11,395 nt of DNA from Chloroflexota bacterium (lineage in GTDB: Bacteria; Chloroflexota; Limnocylindria; Limnocylindrales; CSP1-4), in contig JAKAMV010000226.1 of the NCBI GenBank assembly GCA_021812735.1, forward strand, positions 1 through 11,395, in the 5' to 3' direction. Within the stretch, counting starts at the first letter, position 1; each line of letters opens with the position of its first letter. The translations under genes and the position numbers were made by a program. Positions 1 through 6,938 of the stretch are shown piece after piece. The notes below the pieces were generated by a model. The model ran no database searches, was not told the origin of the DNA, and saw only the letters and a program-made list of their open reading frames with translations.

Positions 1-2
1 GC

Positions 3-92
3 GCGCAGCGGAAGGCGGCCGCGCAGCGGAAGGCGGCCGCGCAGCGGAAGGCGGCCGCGCAGCGGAAGGCGGCCGCGCAGCGGAAGGCGGCC
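3..92. repeat. 18-bp tandem repeat, five perfect copies
   Basis: Five identical, uninterrupted copies of an 18-bp unit (gcgcagcggaaggcggcc) start at positions 3, 21, 39, 57 and 75. The array then breaks after 'gcg' into unrelated sequence. The unit is a multiple of three, so it stays in frame. In the plus frame beginning at 3 it encodes repeated A-Q-R-K-A-A with every third position G or C. The other plus frames give less likely codon use. The array may begin before the window. It could be coding, as the tail of an upstream gene, or a slippage-derived intergenic repeat. Confidence 0.95.
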
Positions 93-224
93 GCGACCCC
101 GGGCCGTGCTGCGCGACGGGTGCCCCGGGCCGCGCGCCGACCCGCCATCCTGCGCCCATGCCGACGCCTGCTGCCGCGACCGCCTTCCCGAACCTGTTCT
201 CGCCGATCACGATCGGCGGGGTGA
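3..224 (+). CDS. Possible 3' end of a Lys/Ala-rich protein (partial)
   Basis: This is an open frame entering from before the window and ending at TGA 222-224. Its first 30 codons are five A-Q-R-K-A-A repeats with perfect GC3 bias. Basic alanine/lysine/arginine-rich tails of this kind are known from nucleoid-associated and histone-H1-like proteins and some ribosomal or RNA-binding proteins. After codon 30 the frame becomes arginine/proline-rich with poorer codon use, and it overlaps the next gene's start by 67 nt. The true stop position or coding status is therefore doubtful. No domain is visible. Treat this as a tentative C-terminal fragment; the alternative is a non-coding tandem repeat. Confidence 0.22.
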   Translation, partial: AQRKAAAQRKAAAQRKAAAQRKAAAQRKAAATPGRAARRVPRAARRPAILRPCRRLLPRPPSRTCSRRSRSAG

Positions 225-2176
225 CCGTGCGCAACCGGATCGTCTCGTCAGGGCACGACACGGTGATGGCGGTGGGCGGGCTGGTCACCGACCAGCTGAT
301 CGCCTACCAGGAGGCTCGGGCGCGGGGCGGGGCGGGGCTGATCGTCATCCAGGTGGCCGGCGTGCACCCCACCGCGCGCTACACCTCGCACGAGCTCACC
401 GCGGACACCGACGCCACGATCCCCGGCTACACGGTCCTCGCCGACGCGATCCACCGCCACGGGGCGACGGTGTTCGGCCAGCTGTTCCACGGCGGCCGCG
501 AGATCATGGACACCGAGGACGGCACGCTCGCGGTGGCCTGGGCGCCGTCGGCCGTCCCGACCGAGCGGTTCCACGTCATCCCGCGGGCGATGACCGAGAC
601 GCTGATCCGCGAGATCCTCGACGGGTTCGGGGCGTCCGCGCGGCGGCTCCAGGCGGCGGGACTCGACGGCGTGGAGGTGGTGGCCTCGCACGGCTACCTG
701 CCGAGCCAGTTCCTCAACCCGCGGACGAACCTGCGGGCCGACGGCTGGGGCGGCGACGAGGCGCGACGCCTCCGCTTCCTGCGCGAGGCGCTGGCTGCCT
801 GCCGCGCGACGACCCGCCCGGGCTTCGTCGTAGGCCTCCGGATCTCCATCGGCGAGGAGAGCCCCGACGGCCTGACCGAGGAGGAGGCGCTGGCCGCGCT
901 TCGCACCCTCGATGGCGAGGGCGCGTTCGACTACGTGTCGATCGTCCGCGGGACCTCGGCCACGCTGGCGGGCTCGGACCACATCGTCCCGCCCTCGCCC
1001 ATCGCCGCGGGGTATACGGCGCCGTACGCCGCGAAGGTCAGGGCCGCGGTGCGCGTGCCGGTGCTGGTGGCGGGGCGCATCACTCAGCCGCAGGACGCGG
1101 AGCTGATCCTTGCCGCGGGCTCGGCCGACATGTGCGTCATGACCCGGGCGCTGATCTGCGACCCGGAGCTGCCCGCCAAGGCGGCCGAGGGCCGGCCGGA
1201 CGACATCCGCGCCTGCATCGGCTGCGACCAGGCGTGCATCGGCCACTTTCACGCCAACTACCCCATCTCGTGCGTGCAGTTCCCCGAGACCGGCCGCGAG
1301 CGCGAGTTCCCGCGCCACGGCGAGCCGGGCCGCGCGAAGCACCCGCCGACCGACACGCCGCGCGACGTGCTGGTGATCGGCGGCGGGCCGGCGGGCCTGA
1401 AGGCGGCCGCGGTGGCGGCCGAGCGCGGGCATCGCGTGACGCTGGTGGAGGCGGAGCGGCGCGTGGGCGGCCAGGTGCGCCTGGCGCAGCTCCTGCCGGG
1501 CCGTCACGAGATCGGCGGGGCGATCACCAACCTCGAGGCCGAGGCCCGCCGGGCGGGTGTCGCCATCGTGACCGGCGTGCGGGCGGACGCGGCCCACGTG
1601 CGGGCGAGCGGGGCGCAGGCGGTGATCGTGGCGACGGGGGCGACGCCGTACCTCCCGCCGATGGAGGTCGTCGGCGCGCCGCGGATCGTCCAGGCATGGG
1701 ACGCCATCCGCGACGCGTCGGCCGTGCCGCAGGGCAGGGTCGTCGTCGCCGACTTCCGCTCGGACTGGCTCGGCCTCGGTGTGGCGACGCTGCTCGCCGG
1801 GCGCGGCTGCCGGGTCACCCTCGCGGTGACGGGCAACATGGCCGGGCAGCGCTGCCAGCAGTACGTCCGCGACCAGATGACCGCGGCGGCGCGGCGGGCA
1901 CGCGTGACGATCCTGCCGACGACCCGCCTGTTCGGCGTGGACGAGTCGGCCGTGTACCTCCAGGACGTGCTGACCGAGGAGGCGGTGGTCATCGAGGGCA
2001 CGGCGGCGCTGGTGCTGGCGCAGGGCCACGTGCCCGCCGACGGCCTGCTGCTGGAGCTGACGGCCGACGCCGCCCGGGACGGCGCGTACGTCGTCCTCGC
2101 GGCCGGCGACGTGCAGAGCCCGCGGACGATGGAGGAGGCGGTGCTCGAGGGGCTTCGCGCCGGGGTGGCGGTCTAG
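158..2176 (+). CDS. OYE-family FMN/4Fe-4S/FAD oxidoreductase (2,4-dienoyl-CoA reductase/TMADH-like)
   Basis: This is a 672-aa flavoprotein with the layout of the 2,4-dienoyl-CoA reductase (FadH)/trimethylamine dehydrogenase group. Residues about 10-340 form the FMN-binding TIM barrel, opening with F-P-N-L-F-S-P and carrying the active-site stretch S-H178-G-Y180-L-P-S-Q-F-L-N-P. A 4Fe-4S cysteine set follows: C353-x2-C356-x3-C360-x11-C372, the family's spacing. Residues about 400-672 are an FAD/NAD(P)-binding-like region with G408-x-G410-x-x-G413 and a closing G-D-V-Q-S-P-R-T flavin motif. Y180 aligns with the catalytic Tyr of FadH. The TMADH Tyr169 position appears to be Val175, and I do not see a clear counterpart of the FadH catalytic His, so the substrate is uncertain. 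The second nucleotide fold starts V-V-V-A-D-F-R-S and lacks a glycine motif, as in TMADH-like proteins. Likely role: cytoplasmic NAD(P)H-linked reduction of an enoyl/enone, or amine oxidation. ATG 158 fits the family N-terminus although the frame is open upstream. There is no clear Shine-Dalgarno; CATCCT lies 6 nt before the ATG and may be a leaderless -10 box. Confidence 0.93.
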   Translation: MPTPAAATAFPNLFSPITIGGVTVRNRIVSSGHDTVMAVGGLVTDQLIAYQEARARGGAGLIVIQVAGVHPTARYTSHELTADTDATIPGYTVLADAIHRHGATVFGQLFHGGREIMDTEDGTLAVAWAPSAVPTERFHVIPRAMTETLIREILDGFGASARRLQAAGLDGVEVVASHGYLPSQFLNPRTNLRADGWGGDEARRLRFLREALAACRATTRPGFVVGLRISIGEESPDGLTEEEALAALRTLDGEGAFDYVSIVRGTSATLAGSDHIVPPSPIAAGYTAPYAAKVRAAVRVPVLVAGRITQPQDAELILAAGSADMCVMTRALICDPELPAKAAEGRPDDIRACIGCDQACIGHFHANYPISCVQFPETGREREFPRHGEPGRAKHPPTDTPRDVLVIGGGPAGLKAAAVAAERGHRVTLVEAERRVGGQVRLAQLLPGRHEIGGAITNLEAEARRAGVAIVTGVRADAAHVRASGAQAVIVATGATPYLPPMEVVGAPRIVQAWDAIRDASAVPQGRVVVADFRSDWLGLGVATLLAGRGCRVTLAVTGNMAGQRCQQYVRDQMTAAARRARVTILPTTRLFGVDESAVYLQDVLTEEAVVIEGTAALVLAQGHVPADGLLLELTADAARDGAYVVLAAGDVQSPRTMEEAVLEGLRAGVAV

Positions 2177-2268
2177 CCGGCGCCTCCGGACGGGCCAGAG
2201 CCCGCAAGGCGCCGCGCGGCTGCTAGGCTCATCGCAGCCCGGCGGACGCAGCCACGCGAGCCGGGTCA

Positions 2269-2301
2269 GGGCCCGGGCGCGTCGGAACCGCGTCCGGGCC
2301 C
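2269..2301 (+). terminator. Strong hairpin between convergent genes
   Basis: The arms 2269-2281 and 2289-2301 form a 13-bp GC-rich stem around a 7-nt loop. In plus-strand RNA the only non-Watson-Crick pair is a G-U wobble (2277 with 2293). In the minus-strand RNA the same position becomes an A-C mismatch, so the structure favours ending transcription of the oxidoreductase that stops at 2176. It is followed by gcttgttgc, only a weak T-rich tract. It is a plausible terminator for a high-GC genome. The rest of 2177-2343 shows nothing else convincing. Confidence 0.6.
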
Positions 2302-2343
2302 GCTTGTTGCCGCAGCGTCGGCGGGCTGGCCGGCGGGCCTCCC

Positions 2344-4206
2344 CTACCCGCGCAGCGCGTGCAGGGCCACCGGCAGCAGCTCGAGCAGGTTGCCCGTCGC
2401 CTCGTAGCGGATCAGGTGCGGCACGAGCCGGTGCGCCGTGCGATGGCCGATGAACCAGATCGGCATGGGCCAGGCGCGGAACGGCGACCGCACGACCGTC
2501 TTCTCCGCGCGGTCGAACATCAGCGGGTTGTGGACGAAGCCCGTCCCGGAGCCGATGTCGGTCCGGGCGTGCCCCGGGTGCGCACCCCACGGCGTGATCC
2601 CCAGCCCGTAGCCGATCGCCGACCAGTGGTTGAGCGACACCGTGCCGTAGCGCAGGCCCGCGATCGCGCGGTCGAACGCCGGCCGGACGGCCGGGTCTCG
2701 CTCGGTGGCCGGGTGCACGATGACCGTCGCGTTGAGCGTGCCCCACAGCTGCTCGTTGGCGAAGGCCGTGGCGCGGTCCAGGAAGTCCGCGGTGTCGGTC
2801 GCGTCGATCGCGGTCTCCGCCGTGACCGGGCAGAACGCCTCGAACCGGTAGGCGGGGTCGCCCACGTCGAGGGGCGAGAGGTCCGGGATCAGCATCCACG
2901 GCAGCGCGCCATCGCCGGGCGCGCCGAACAGCTCCGCCCCGGGGTAGTGCGCGCGGAACGCGTCGAAGCGCTCGGTAGCGCCCGGGTAGTACGCGAGGCG
3001 CGGCGGGTGGCCCGCGAGCCGCGCCCGGATCCGGTCCATGAGCGCCGCCCGCTGGGGCCAGCGGCGGGCGGTAACGATCACGCGGCTCGTCGTGCAGTTG
3101 AAGCCGGCGTTGTTGACCAGCATGGTCGCGATGTTGTCGGCGTGGTAGTCAAGGTCGGCCTCGCTCCAGGCCCCGGGCACCACGATGATCGGCGTCAGGT
3201 TGCCCAGCTCGGCGGTGAACGGCTTGTGCAGGATGGGCGCGTCGCGGCGCTTGCGCTCCTCCCCCTCGGGGCCCTCCCCGAACACGATCGCCTCGTACGT
3301 CCGGTCCGAGCCGGTGACGTGGAGCGTGTCCACGAGCGGATGGCGGGCGAGGTGCCCGCCCTCGGCCGCGTCGCCGTAGACCACCCGGAGCACCCCCGCC
3401 CGGACCAGCGGCGCCAGCGCGGCCTCGTGCACCGGGCCCAGGTGCGCCATGACGGGGTGCATCTTGAGCACCACCACCTGCGACTCGACGAACAGCTTGT
3501 GGATCACGTCGAGCGGGCCGATGGACGAGGCGTTGCCCGCCCCCAGGACCAGGCAGACCCGAGGCGGCGGCGGCGTCCGGTACGCGGCGGCCATCGTGTC
3601 GGGCAGCGACGCGAGCGTGACGCCCCGGTCCATCCACACGTCCGCGGTGGTGCCCAGGTACGTCAGGCGGTCGATCAGCCCCGCGGGCATGACCCGCGCC
3701 GCGACGCGCCCGTCGGCCAGGCGGCGGGCGCCGCCGGGGATCCGCGGCCGGCCGCGGCGGTCGAGGTCCCGCAGCGCGTCCCGAAGCAGCCGTGCCCCGC
3801 GCACGAAGATGTACGGCCCCACGGTGGACTCCTCGGACGACTCCGGCGCCCGGGGGTCCAGCCCCTCGTGCTCGCAGGCGAGCTCCGTCCACTCCCCGGC
3901 AATCGCGAGCGTCGCCCGCAGCACCTCGTCGAGCAGGCGGGCGCGCTCGGCCGGCGGGGTGCCGAGCCAGGCGGCGGCATTGGCGCGCACGTCGGCCACC
4001 GCGGCGTCGAGCCCGGCCGGCGGGGTGGTGGGCGGGCCGGGGACGCGCGGGTTGAACGTGTACGGCCCGGGCGCGACGGCAAAGGTGCGCGGGGCAGCGG
4101 CGAGCAGGCCGGCGGACGCGAGCGGGGCGGCGGGCTTGGCAGAGGTTGGGCGGGACGGGTCCACGGCCGCCCATCCTAGCGCGCGGTCGCCAGCGGGCCG
4201 TGTCAT
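2344..4206 (-). CDS. Aldehyde dehydrogenase superfamily protein, extended form
   Basis: This is a predicted NAD(P)-dependent aldehyde dehydrogenase of 620 aa, well above the usual 450-510 aa. The ALDH core is recognisable. A nucleotide-binding region is followed by L-H-V-T-G-S-D-R, the equivalent of the F-T-G-S motif. Next come the general-base region A-E333-L-G-N, the catalytic cysteine in N-N-A-G-F-N-C371-T-T-S-R, and F-E456-A-F-C-P-V, corresponding to the cofactor-ribose-binding Glu motif. The canonical G-Q-x-C is G-F-N-C here, and E-x-F-G-P-V has Cys for Gly, so it is a divergent branch. Extra length lies in an Ala/Pro-rich N-terminus (about 60 aa) and a C-terminal tail of about 70 aa rich in Trp, His and Pro (for example W-P-M-P-I-W-F). 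The substrate is unknown; an acyl-CoA-reductase-like role is possible. ATG 4206 gives the longest form. GTG 4164 (codon 15) is an attractive alternative because TAGGAT sits 8 nt before it. It is preceded on the same strand by the glycosyltransferase, 148 nt away. Confidence 0.88.
   Translation of the reverse strand: MTRPAGDRALGWAAVDPSRPTSAKPAAPLASAGLLAAAPRTFAVAPGPYTFNPRVPGPPTTPPAGLDAAVADVRANAAAWLGTPPAERARLLDEVLRATLAIAGEWTELACEHEGLDPRAPESSEESTVGPYIFVRGARLLRDALRDLDRRGRPRIPGGARRLADGRVAARVMPAGLIDRLTYLGTTADVWMDRGVTLASLPDTMAAAYRTPPPPRVCLVLGAGNASSIGPLDVIHKLFVESQVVVLKMHPVMAHLGPVHEAALAPLVRAGVLRVVYGDAAEGGHLARHPLVDTLHVTGSDRTYEAIVFGEGPEGEERKRRDAPILHKPFTAELGNLTPIIVVPGAWSEADLDYHADNIATMLVNNAGFNCTTSRVIVTARRWPQRAALMDRIRARLAGHPPRLAYYPGATERFDAFRAHYPGAELFGAPGDGALPWMLIPDLSPLDVGDPAYRFEAFCPVTAETAIDATDTADFLDRATAFANEQLWGTLNATVIVHPATERDPAVRPAFDRAIAGLRYGTVSLNHWSAIGYGLGITPWGAHPGHARTDIGSGTGFVHNPLMFDRAEKTVVRSPFRAWPMPIWFIGHRTAHRLVPHLIRYEATGNLLELLPVALHALRG
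4173..4178 (-). promoter_or_regulatory. Candidate -10 box for leaderless ALDH transcript
   Basis: On the minus strand TAGGAT (4178 to 4173) is followed by GGGCGGCC and then GTG at 4164-4162, which is in frame with the aldehyde dehydrogenase. The 8-nt gap would put the transcription start at or next to the GTG. This spacing argues that translation may begin at codon 15 (Val) rather than at ATG 4206. No good -35 hexamer is present at 16-18 nt. Confidence 0.4.
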
Positions 4207-4354
4207 CCGCGCGAATGGCCGCGTGGCGAGACCGCGTCCATCGGCCGCTCGCCGCCCACCTCGAGCCCAGGCCCTCGACCGCCACCCTCGAGCACCTCGC
4301 GGCGCAGGGCCCTGCCTCGTCGCGCCCGGGCGTCGGCCGCGGCGTCGGCGGGCG

Positions 4355-5863
4355 TCAGGGCAGGCGATAGACGCAGACGTGCGTGGTGCCCCACGGCGAG
4401 CACAGCACCGCCTGCCTTGCCGCCCAGGCCACGGCGTGCGCGCTCGCCCACACGGGGGCCTCGCCGTCCTCGCCCACGAACCAGCGCACGCCCCGCGTCG
4501 CGTACAGGTCGCCCGGAGAGATGTCAGCCGCCGGTCGGCTCACGATCGTGATCGCCCCGGTCCGCATCAGGAACGCCGGCGCGTACGTGCCCTGCGAGAC
4601 GCTCCCGGCCGGCACCGCCCCAAGCAGCTGCGCCTGGATCGCCGGCAGCCGGTAGGTGGCATTCGCGGCCCAGCCCGCCAGGGATGCGGCGCCGGGCACC
4701 ACCAGGGCGGCCGCCAGAGCAGCGCCGGCCACGACGCGCCACCGCGCCGACCGCCAGGCGGGCCAGTCGGCCGCCACCCGGGCTCCCACCCCGACGAGGA
4801 TGGCGAGCGCCGGCAGCATCGGCAGCTCGTAGCGGTTCGGGCGGTACGGGGCCACGGCCAGCAGCCCCAGCCCGGCGACGAGCCAGCCCGTCGCGAGCAC
4901 GAGCAGCAGCCGCACCTCCGGCGCCAGGCGTCGCCAGCCGACAGCCGCCAGCGCCCAGCCCGCCGTCCCGGCCGCGACGAGCGGGGCCGACTGGGCGAGG
5001 AACCTGTCGTTCGAGGTGGGGAAGGCCAGGACGCGGTGGAGCATCGTCCTGATCGGGGCGAGGATCGGCTCGGGAGCCCAGATGCGCAGGACGTCGGCGA
5101 TCGCCTGCCGGTTGGGCAGCCAGATCGCGACCACCCAGCCGAGGCCGAGCGCCGCGATCGAGAGGACGGCCCCGCCGGCCCAGCGCCGGACGGCGGGCCG
5201 CCGCGCGCCAACCACCGCCACCGCCACCAGCATCCCGCCCGCCGCCGCAATCGCCGACGGCTTGGTGCCCACTGCGAGGGCGAGCAGGACGCCCGCGAGA
5301 ATCCCCCACCGCCCTGCCCGCGCCGTCCCGGCGCGCAGGACGGTGAGGGCGCCGAGGGTCAGCCACATCGCCACGCTCGGCTCCAGGAAGGCGAGCCGCC
5401 CGTAGAACAGCACCAGCGTCGCGCCGGAGAACGCCAGCGACGCCAGCGCCGCCGGCCCGGCACCGAGGTGGCGCCGCAGGCCGAGGCCGAGCGCCGCCGC
5501 CGTCACCCCGGTCGCCGCGATCGAGACCAGGCGCGCCTGGACGATGCCCACCCCCAGCACCCAGAACGCCGCCGCCGTGATCGCGCTGAACGGCAGGTTG
5601 ACCAGGTGGAGGGTCCAGTCGTCCGTCGCCCACCTGCCCAGCAGGACGAGATTCCGGGCGTTCATGACGTCCCACGACTCGTCGGTGAACGGGCCGTTGC
5701 TGGCGGTCACGCCAACGCTCGGATCGGCCGCGATCAGCGCCAGGAGCAGCACCATGAGGATCGCGGGCACCGCGACCAGCAGGAGCGCCCCCGGCGACGG
5801 GCGCGTCGGCCGGAGGCGGCGGCTGGCCGCTGAGGGTGCGGACGGGGCGTTGGCGTCGGCCAC
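4355..5863 (-). CDS. GT-C fold membrane glycosyltransferase (GT39/PMT_2-like)
   Basis: This 502-aa polytopic inner-membrane protein resembles the ArnT/PMT_2 group, which transfers a sugar from a polyprenyl-phosphate carrier to lipid or protein on the outer face of the membrane. A short cytoplasmic N-terminus precedes TM1 (about residues 26-46). The first outer loop holds G-P-F-T-D61-E62-S-W-D, matching the acidic D-E pair that is catalytic in GT-C enzymes. Roughly ten further hydrophobic segments follow, including a segment with F-Y-G-R-L-A-F-L-E-P-S and a late Y-R-P-N-R-Y-E-L-P-M-L-P segment typical of the family. A small soluble C-terminal region ends in R-L-P. The start chosen is GTG 5863-5861 because GAGGAG lies 8 nt upstream. 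The frame stays open far upstream, but there it is antisense to the SDR gene. The acceptor is unknown; glycolipid or envelope polysaccharide modification is likely. A TACCAT box at 5902-5897 may be its -10. Confidence 0.85.
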   Translation of the reverse strand: MADANAPSAPSAASRRLRPTRPSPGALLLVAVPAILMVLLLALIAADPSVGVTASNGPFTDESWDVMNARNLVLLGRWATDDWTLHLVNLPFSAITAAAFWVLGVGIVQARLVSIAATGVTAAALGLGLRRHLGAGPAALASLAFSGATLVLFYGRLAFLEPSVAMWLTLGALTVLRAGTARAGRWGILAGVLLALAVGTKPSAIAAAGGMLVAVAVVGARRPAVRRWAGGAVLSIAALGLGWVVAIWLPNRQAIADVLRIWAPEPILAPIRTMLHRVLAFPTSNDRFLAQSAPLVAAGTAGWALAAVGWRRLAPEVRLLLVLATGWLVAGLGLLAVAPYRPNRYELPMLPALAILVGVGARVAADWPAWRSARWRVVAGAALAAALVVPGAASLAGWAANATYRLPAIQAQLLGAVPAGSVSQGTYAPAFLMRTGAITIVSRPAADISPGDLYATRGVRWFVGEDGEAPVWASAHAVAWAARQAVLCSPWGTTHVCVYRLP

Positions 5864-5870
5864 GGGCTGG

Positions 5871-5878
5871 TCTCCTCT
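5871..5878 (-). promoter_or_regulatory. Ribosome binding site deciding the glycosyltransferase start
   Basis: The minus strand reads AGAGGAGA here, with GAGGAG 8 nt before GTG 5863. This fixes the start of the membrane glycosyltransferase inside a frame that is open much further upstream. It contrasts with the leaderless-looking starts of several neighbours. Confidence 0.65.
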
Positions 5879-5896
5879 CGCTGGGGCGCGGCTCGG

Positions 5897-5902
5897 ATGG
5901 TA
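5897..5902 (-). promoter_or_regulatory. Candidate -10 box for the glycosyltransferase gene
   Basis: TACCAT on the minus strand (5902 to 5897) fits TAnnnT. It would start transcription about 25-28 nt upstream of GTG 5863, leaving a leader that contains the Shine-Dalgarno. No recognisable -35 lies 16-18 nt upstream. Confidence 0.35.
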
Positions 5903-5981
5903 CGCAGAGCCCGCGGATCGCGGCGGCACCCTTGGGCGCCTGCTGGACCCGGCACCAGCGGGGCCGGCGAGGCGTCGCGAG

Positions 5982-6010
5982 CCGACAACCGCGCGGCGCT
6001 GGGCTACGAT
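5982..6010 (+). promoter_or_regulatory. Promoter for leaderless SDR gene
   Basis: CCGACA (5982-5987, 4/6 match to TTGACA), a 17-nt spacer and TACGAT (6005-6010) stand directly before the SDR gene. ATG 6017 is 6 nt after the -10 box, so the predicted transcript begins at or about the A of the start codon. There is no Shine-Dalgarno. The promoter is divergent from that of the glycosyltransferase within the same 153-bp gap. Confidence 0.6.
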
Positions 6011-6016
6011 CGGCTG

Positions 6017-6892
6017 ATGGCAACCATTCTGGTCACTGGCGGCGGGCGCGGGCTGGGCCGCGCGACGGCCGAGAAGCTCGCCGGCGCCGGGCATCACGTG
6101 GTCCTGCACGCCCGTCGGGCCGAGGCGGCCGAGGCCGCGACGGCGGCGATCCGGGCCGCGCACCCGGACGCCCGCGTCACGCCCCACGCTGCCGACCTTT
6201 CGTCGATGGCTTCCGTCCGCTCGCTGGCCGCCGAGGTCCTGGCCGCCCACGAGCGGCTCGACGCGGTCCTGCACATCGCCGGGGTGATGCAGCAGAGTGC
6301 GGCGCGCCGGCTGACGGCGGACGGCTACGAGGAGACGCTCGCCGTCAACGCCCTCGCCCCGTTCCTGCTGACGGGCCTCCTGATGCCCGCGCTCGAGCGC
6401 GCCCCGGCCGGCCGCATCGTCAACGTGAGCTCGCGACGCCACCTGCCCGGCTCGCACGGGGCGGCGGTGGACCTCGACCTCGACGACCCGATGCTCGAGC
6501 ACGGCTACCAACCCGACCGCGCCTACAAGAACTCCAAGCTGGCCCTCCTGTGGGTCACCTACGAGCAGGCGCGCCGCACCAGCGGTCGGACGGTGACGGC
6601 CAACGCGGTGTGCCCGGGCTTCGTCCCGCTGACCGCCTCCGACTCCGCGCACGGCCTCACGCGCCTGCTCATGCGCACGGTCCTGGTCCGGATGCCGTTC
6701 GCGGTGTCCGTCGGCGCGGCCACAGACTCGTTCGCGTTCATGGCCACCGACCGCTCGCTCGACGGCGTGTCGGGCCGCTTCTACGGCGAGCAGCAGCCAA
6801 TCGAGTCCAGCCCGGACGCGCACGACGCCGCGCGGGCGGCGCGCTTCTGGTCGCTGGCGGAGGAGCTGACCGGCTTTCGCTGGCCCGCCTGA
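6017..6892 (+). CDS. Short-chain dehydrogenase/reductase (retinol dehydrogenase-like)
   Basis: This 291-aa cytoplasmic NAD(P)-dependent oxidoreductase has a Rossmann fold. The cofactor motif T7-G-G-G-R-G-L-G14 follows a short first strand. H-I-A-G replaces the usual N-N-A-G. N111 (V-N-A-L-A-P-F), S139 (N-V-S-S-R-R-H) and Y170-K-N-S-K174 make up the catalytic tetrad. About 30 residues separate Ser and Tyr instead of the usual 12-13. An insertion there is characteristic of retinol dehydrogenase/WWOX/protochlorophyllide-reductase-like SDRs, here with acidic residues D-L-D-L-D-D. The substrate, an alcohol or ketone of a lipid, is unknown. Arg11 in the glycine motif is compatible with NADP preference, but this is inference. 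ATG 6017 is supported by the promoter 6 nt upstream and by the SDR N-terminus. The gene is monocistronic, divergent from the glycosyltransferase and convergent with the histidine kinase. Confidence 0.93.
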   Translation: MATILVTGGGRGLGRATAEKLAGAGHHVVLHARRAEAAEAATAAIRAAHPDARVTPHAADLSSMASVRSLAAEVLAAHERLDAVLHIAGVMQQSAARRLTADGYEETLAVNALAPFLLTGLLMPALERAPAGRIVNVSSRRHLPGSHGAAVDLDLDDPMLEHGYQPDRAYKNSKLALLWVTYEQARRTSGRTVTANAVCPGFVPLTASDSAHGLTRLLMRTVLVRMPFAVSVGAATDSFAFMATDRSLDGVSGRFYGEQQPIESSPDAHDAARAARFWSLAEELTGFRWPA

Positions 6893-6912
6893 GGTCCCCG
6901 GACGGCCGCCGT

Positions 6913-6938
6913 GGCCGCTCGCGTCAGGCGAGCGGGCC
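6913..6938 (+). terminator. Hairpin downstream of SDR gene
   Basis: The arms 6915-6922 (ccgctcgc) and 6928-6935 (gcgagcgg) pair perfectly over 8 bp with a 5-nt loop. Two more G-C pairs form across a one-base bulge. The hairpin begins about 20 nt after the SDR stop, in the 52-bp gap between convergent genes. No T-tract follows. The right arm lies inside the first copy of the 21-bp duplication. Confidence 0.45.

Noticed and set aside
3..92. CRISPR array
   Set aside because: The 18-bp units are directly contiguous with no unique spacers and no cas genes nearby.
106..2226. 706-codon plus-strand frame overlapping the oxidoreductase
   Set aside because: The translation is low-complexity Arg/Gly/Pro-rich, while the frame at 158-2176 carries all the flavoprotein motifs.
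248..2899. 883-codon open frame on the minus strand
   Set aside because: It is antisense to the oxidoreductase and runs into the ALDH. Its product is Arg/Pro/Gly/His-rich with no domain; stop-poor frames are expected at this G+C.
4207..4354. Terminator after the glycosyltransferase
   Set aside because: A 12-bp palindrome (4304-4315) leaves too small a stem-loop and there is no T-tract. No convincing hairpin was seen.
3449..5833. 794-codon plus-strand frame across ALDH and glycosyltransferase
   Set aside because: It is antisense to two well-supported genes, with no motif and low-complexity Ser/Arg/Pro composition.
5864..6823. 320-codon N-terminal extension of the glycosyltransferase frame
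   Set aside because: It is antisense to the SDR and its promoter. The Shine-Dalgarno before GTG 5863 and the TM1 position mark the real start.
2344..6892. A shared biosynthetic cluster of ALDH, glycosyltransferase and SDR
   Set aside because: The genes lie on both strands with separate promoters, and no scaffold-forming or tailoring enzyme set is present, so a pathway cannot be supported.
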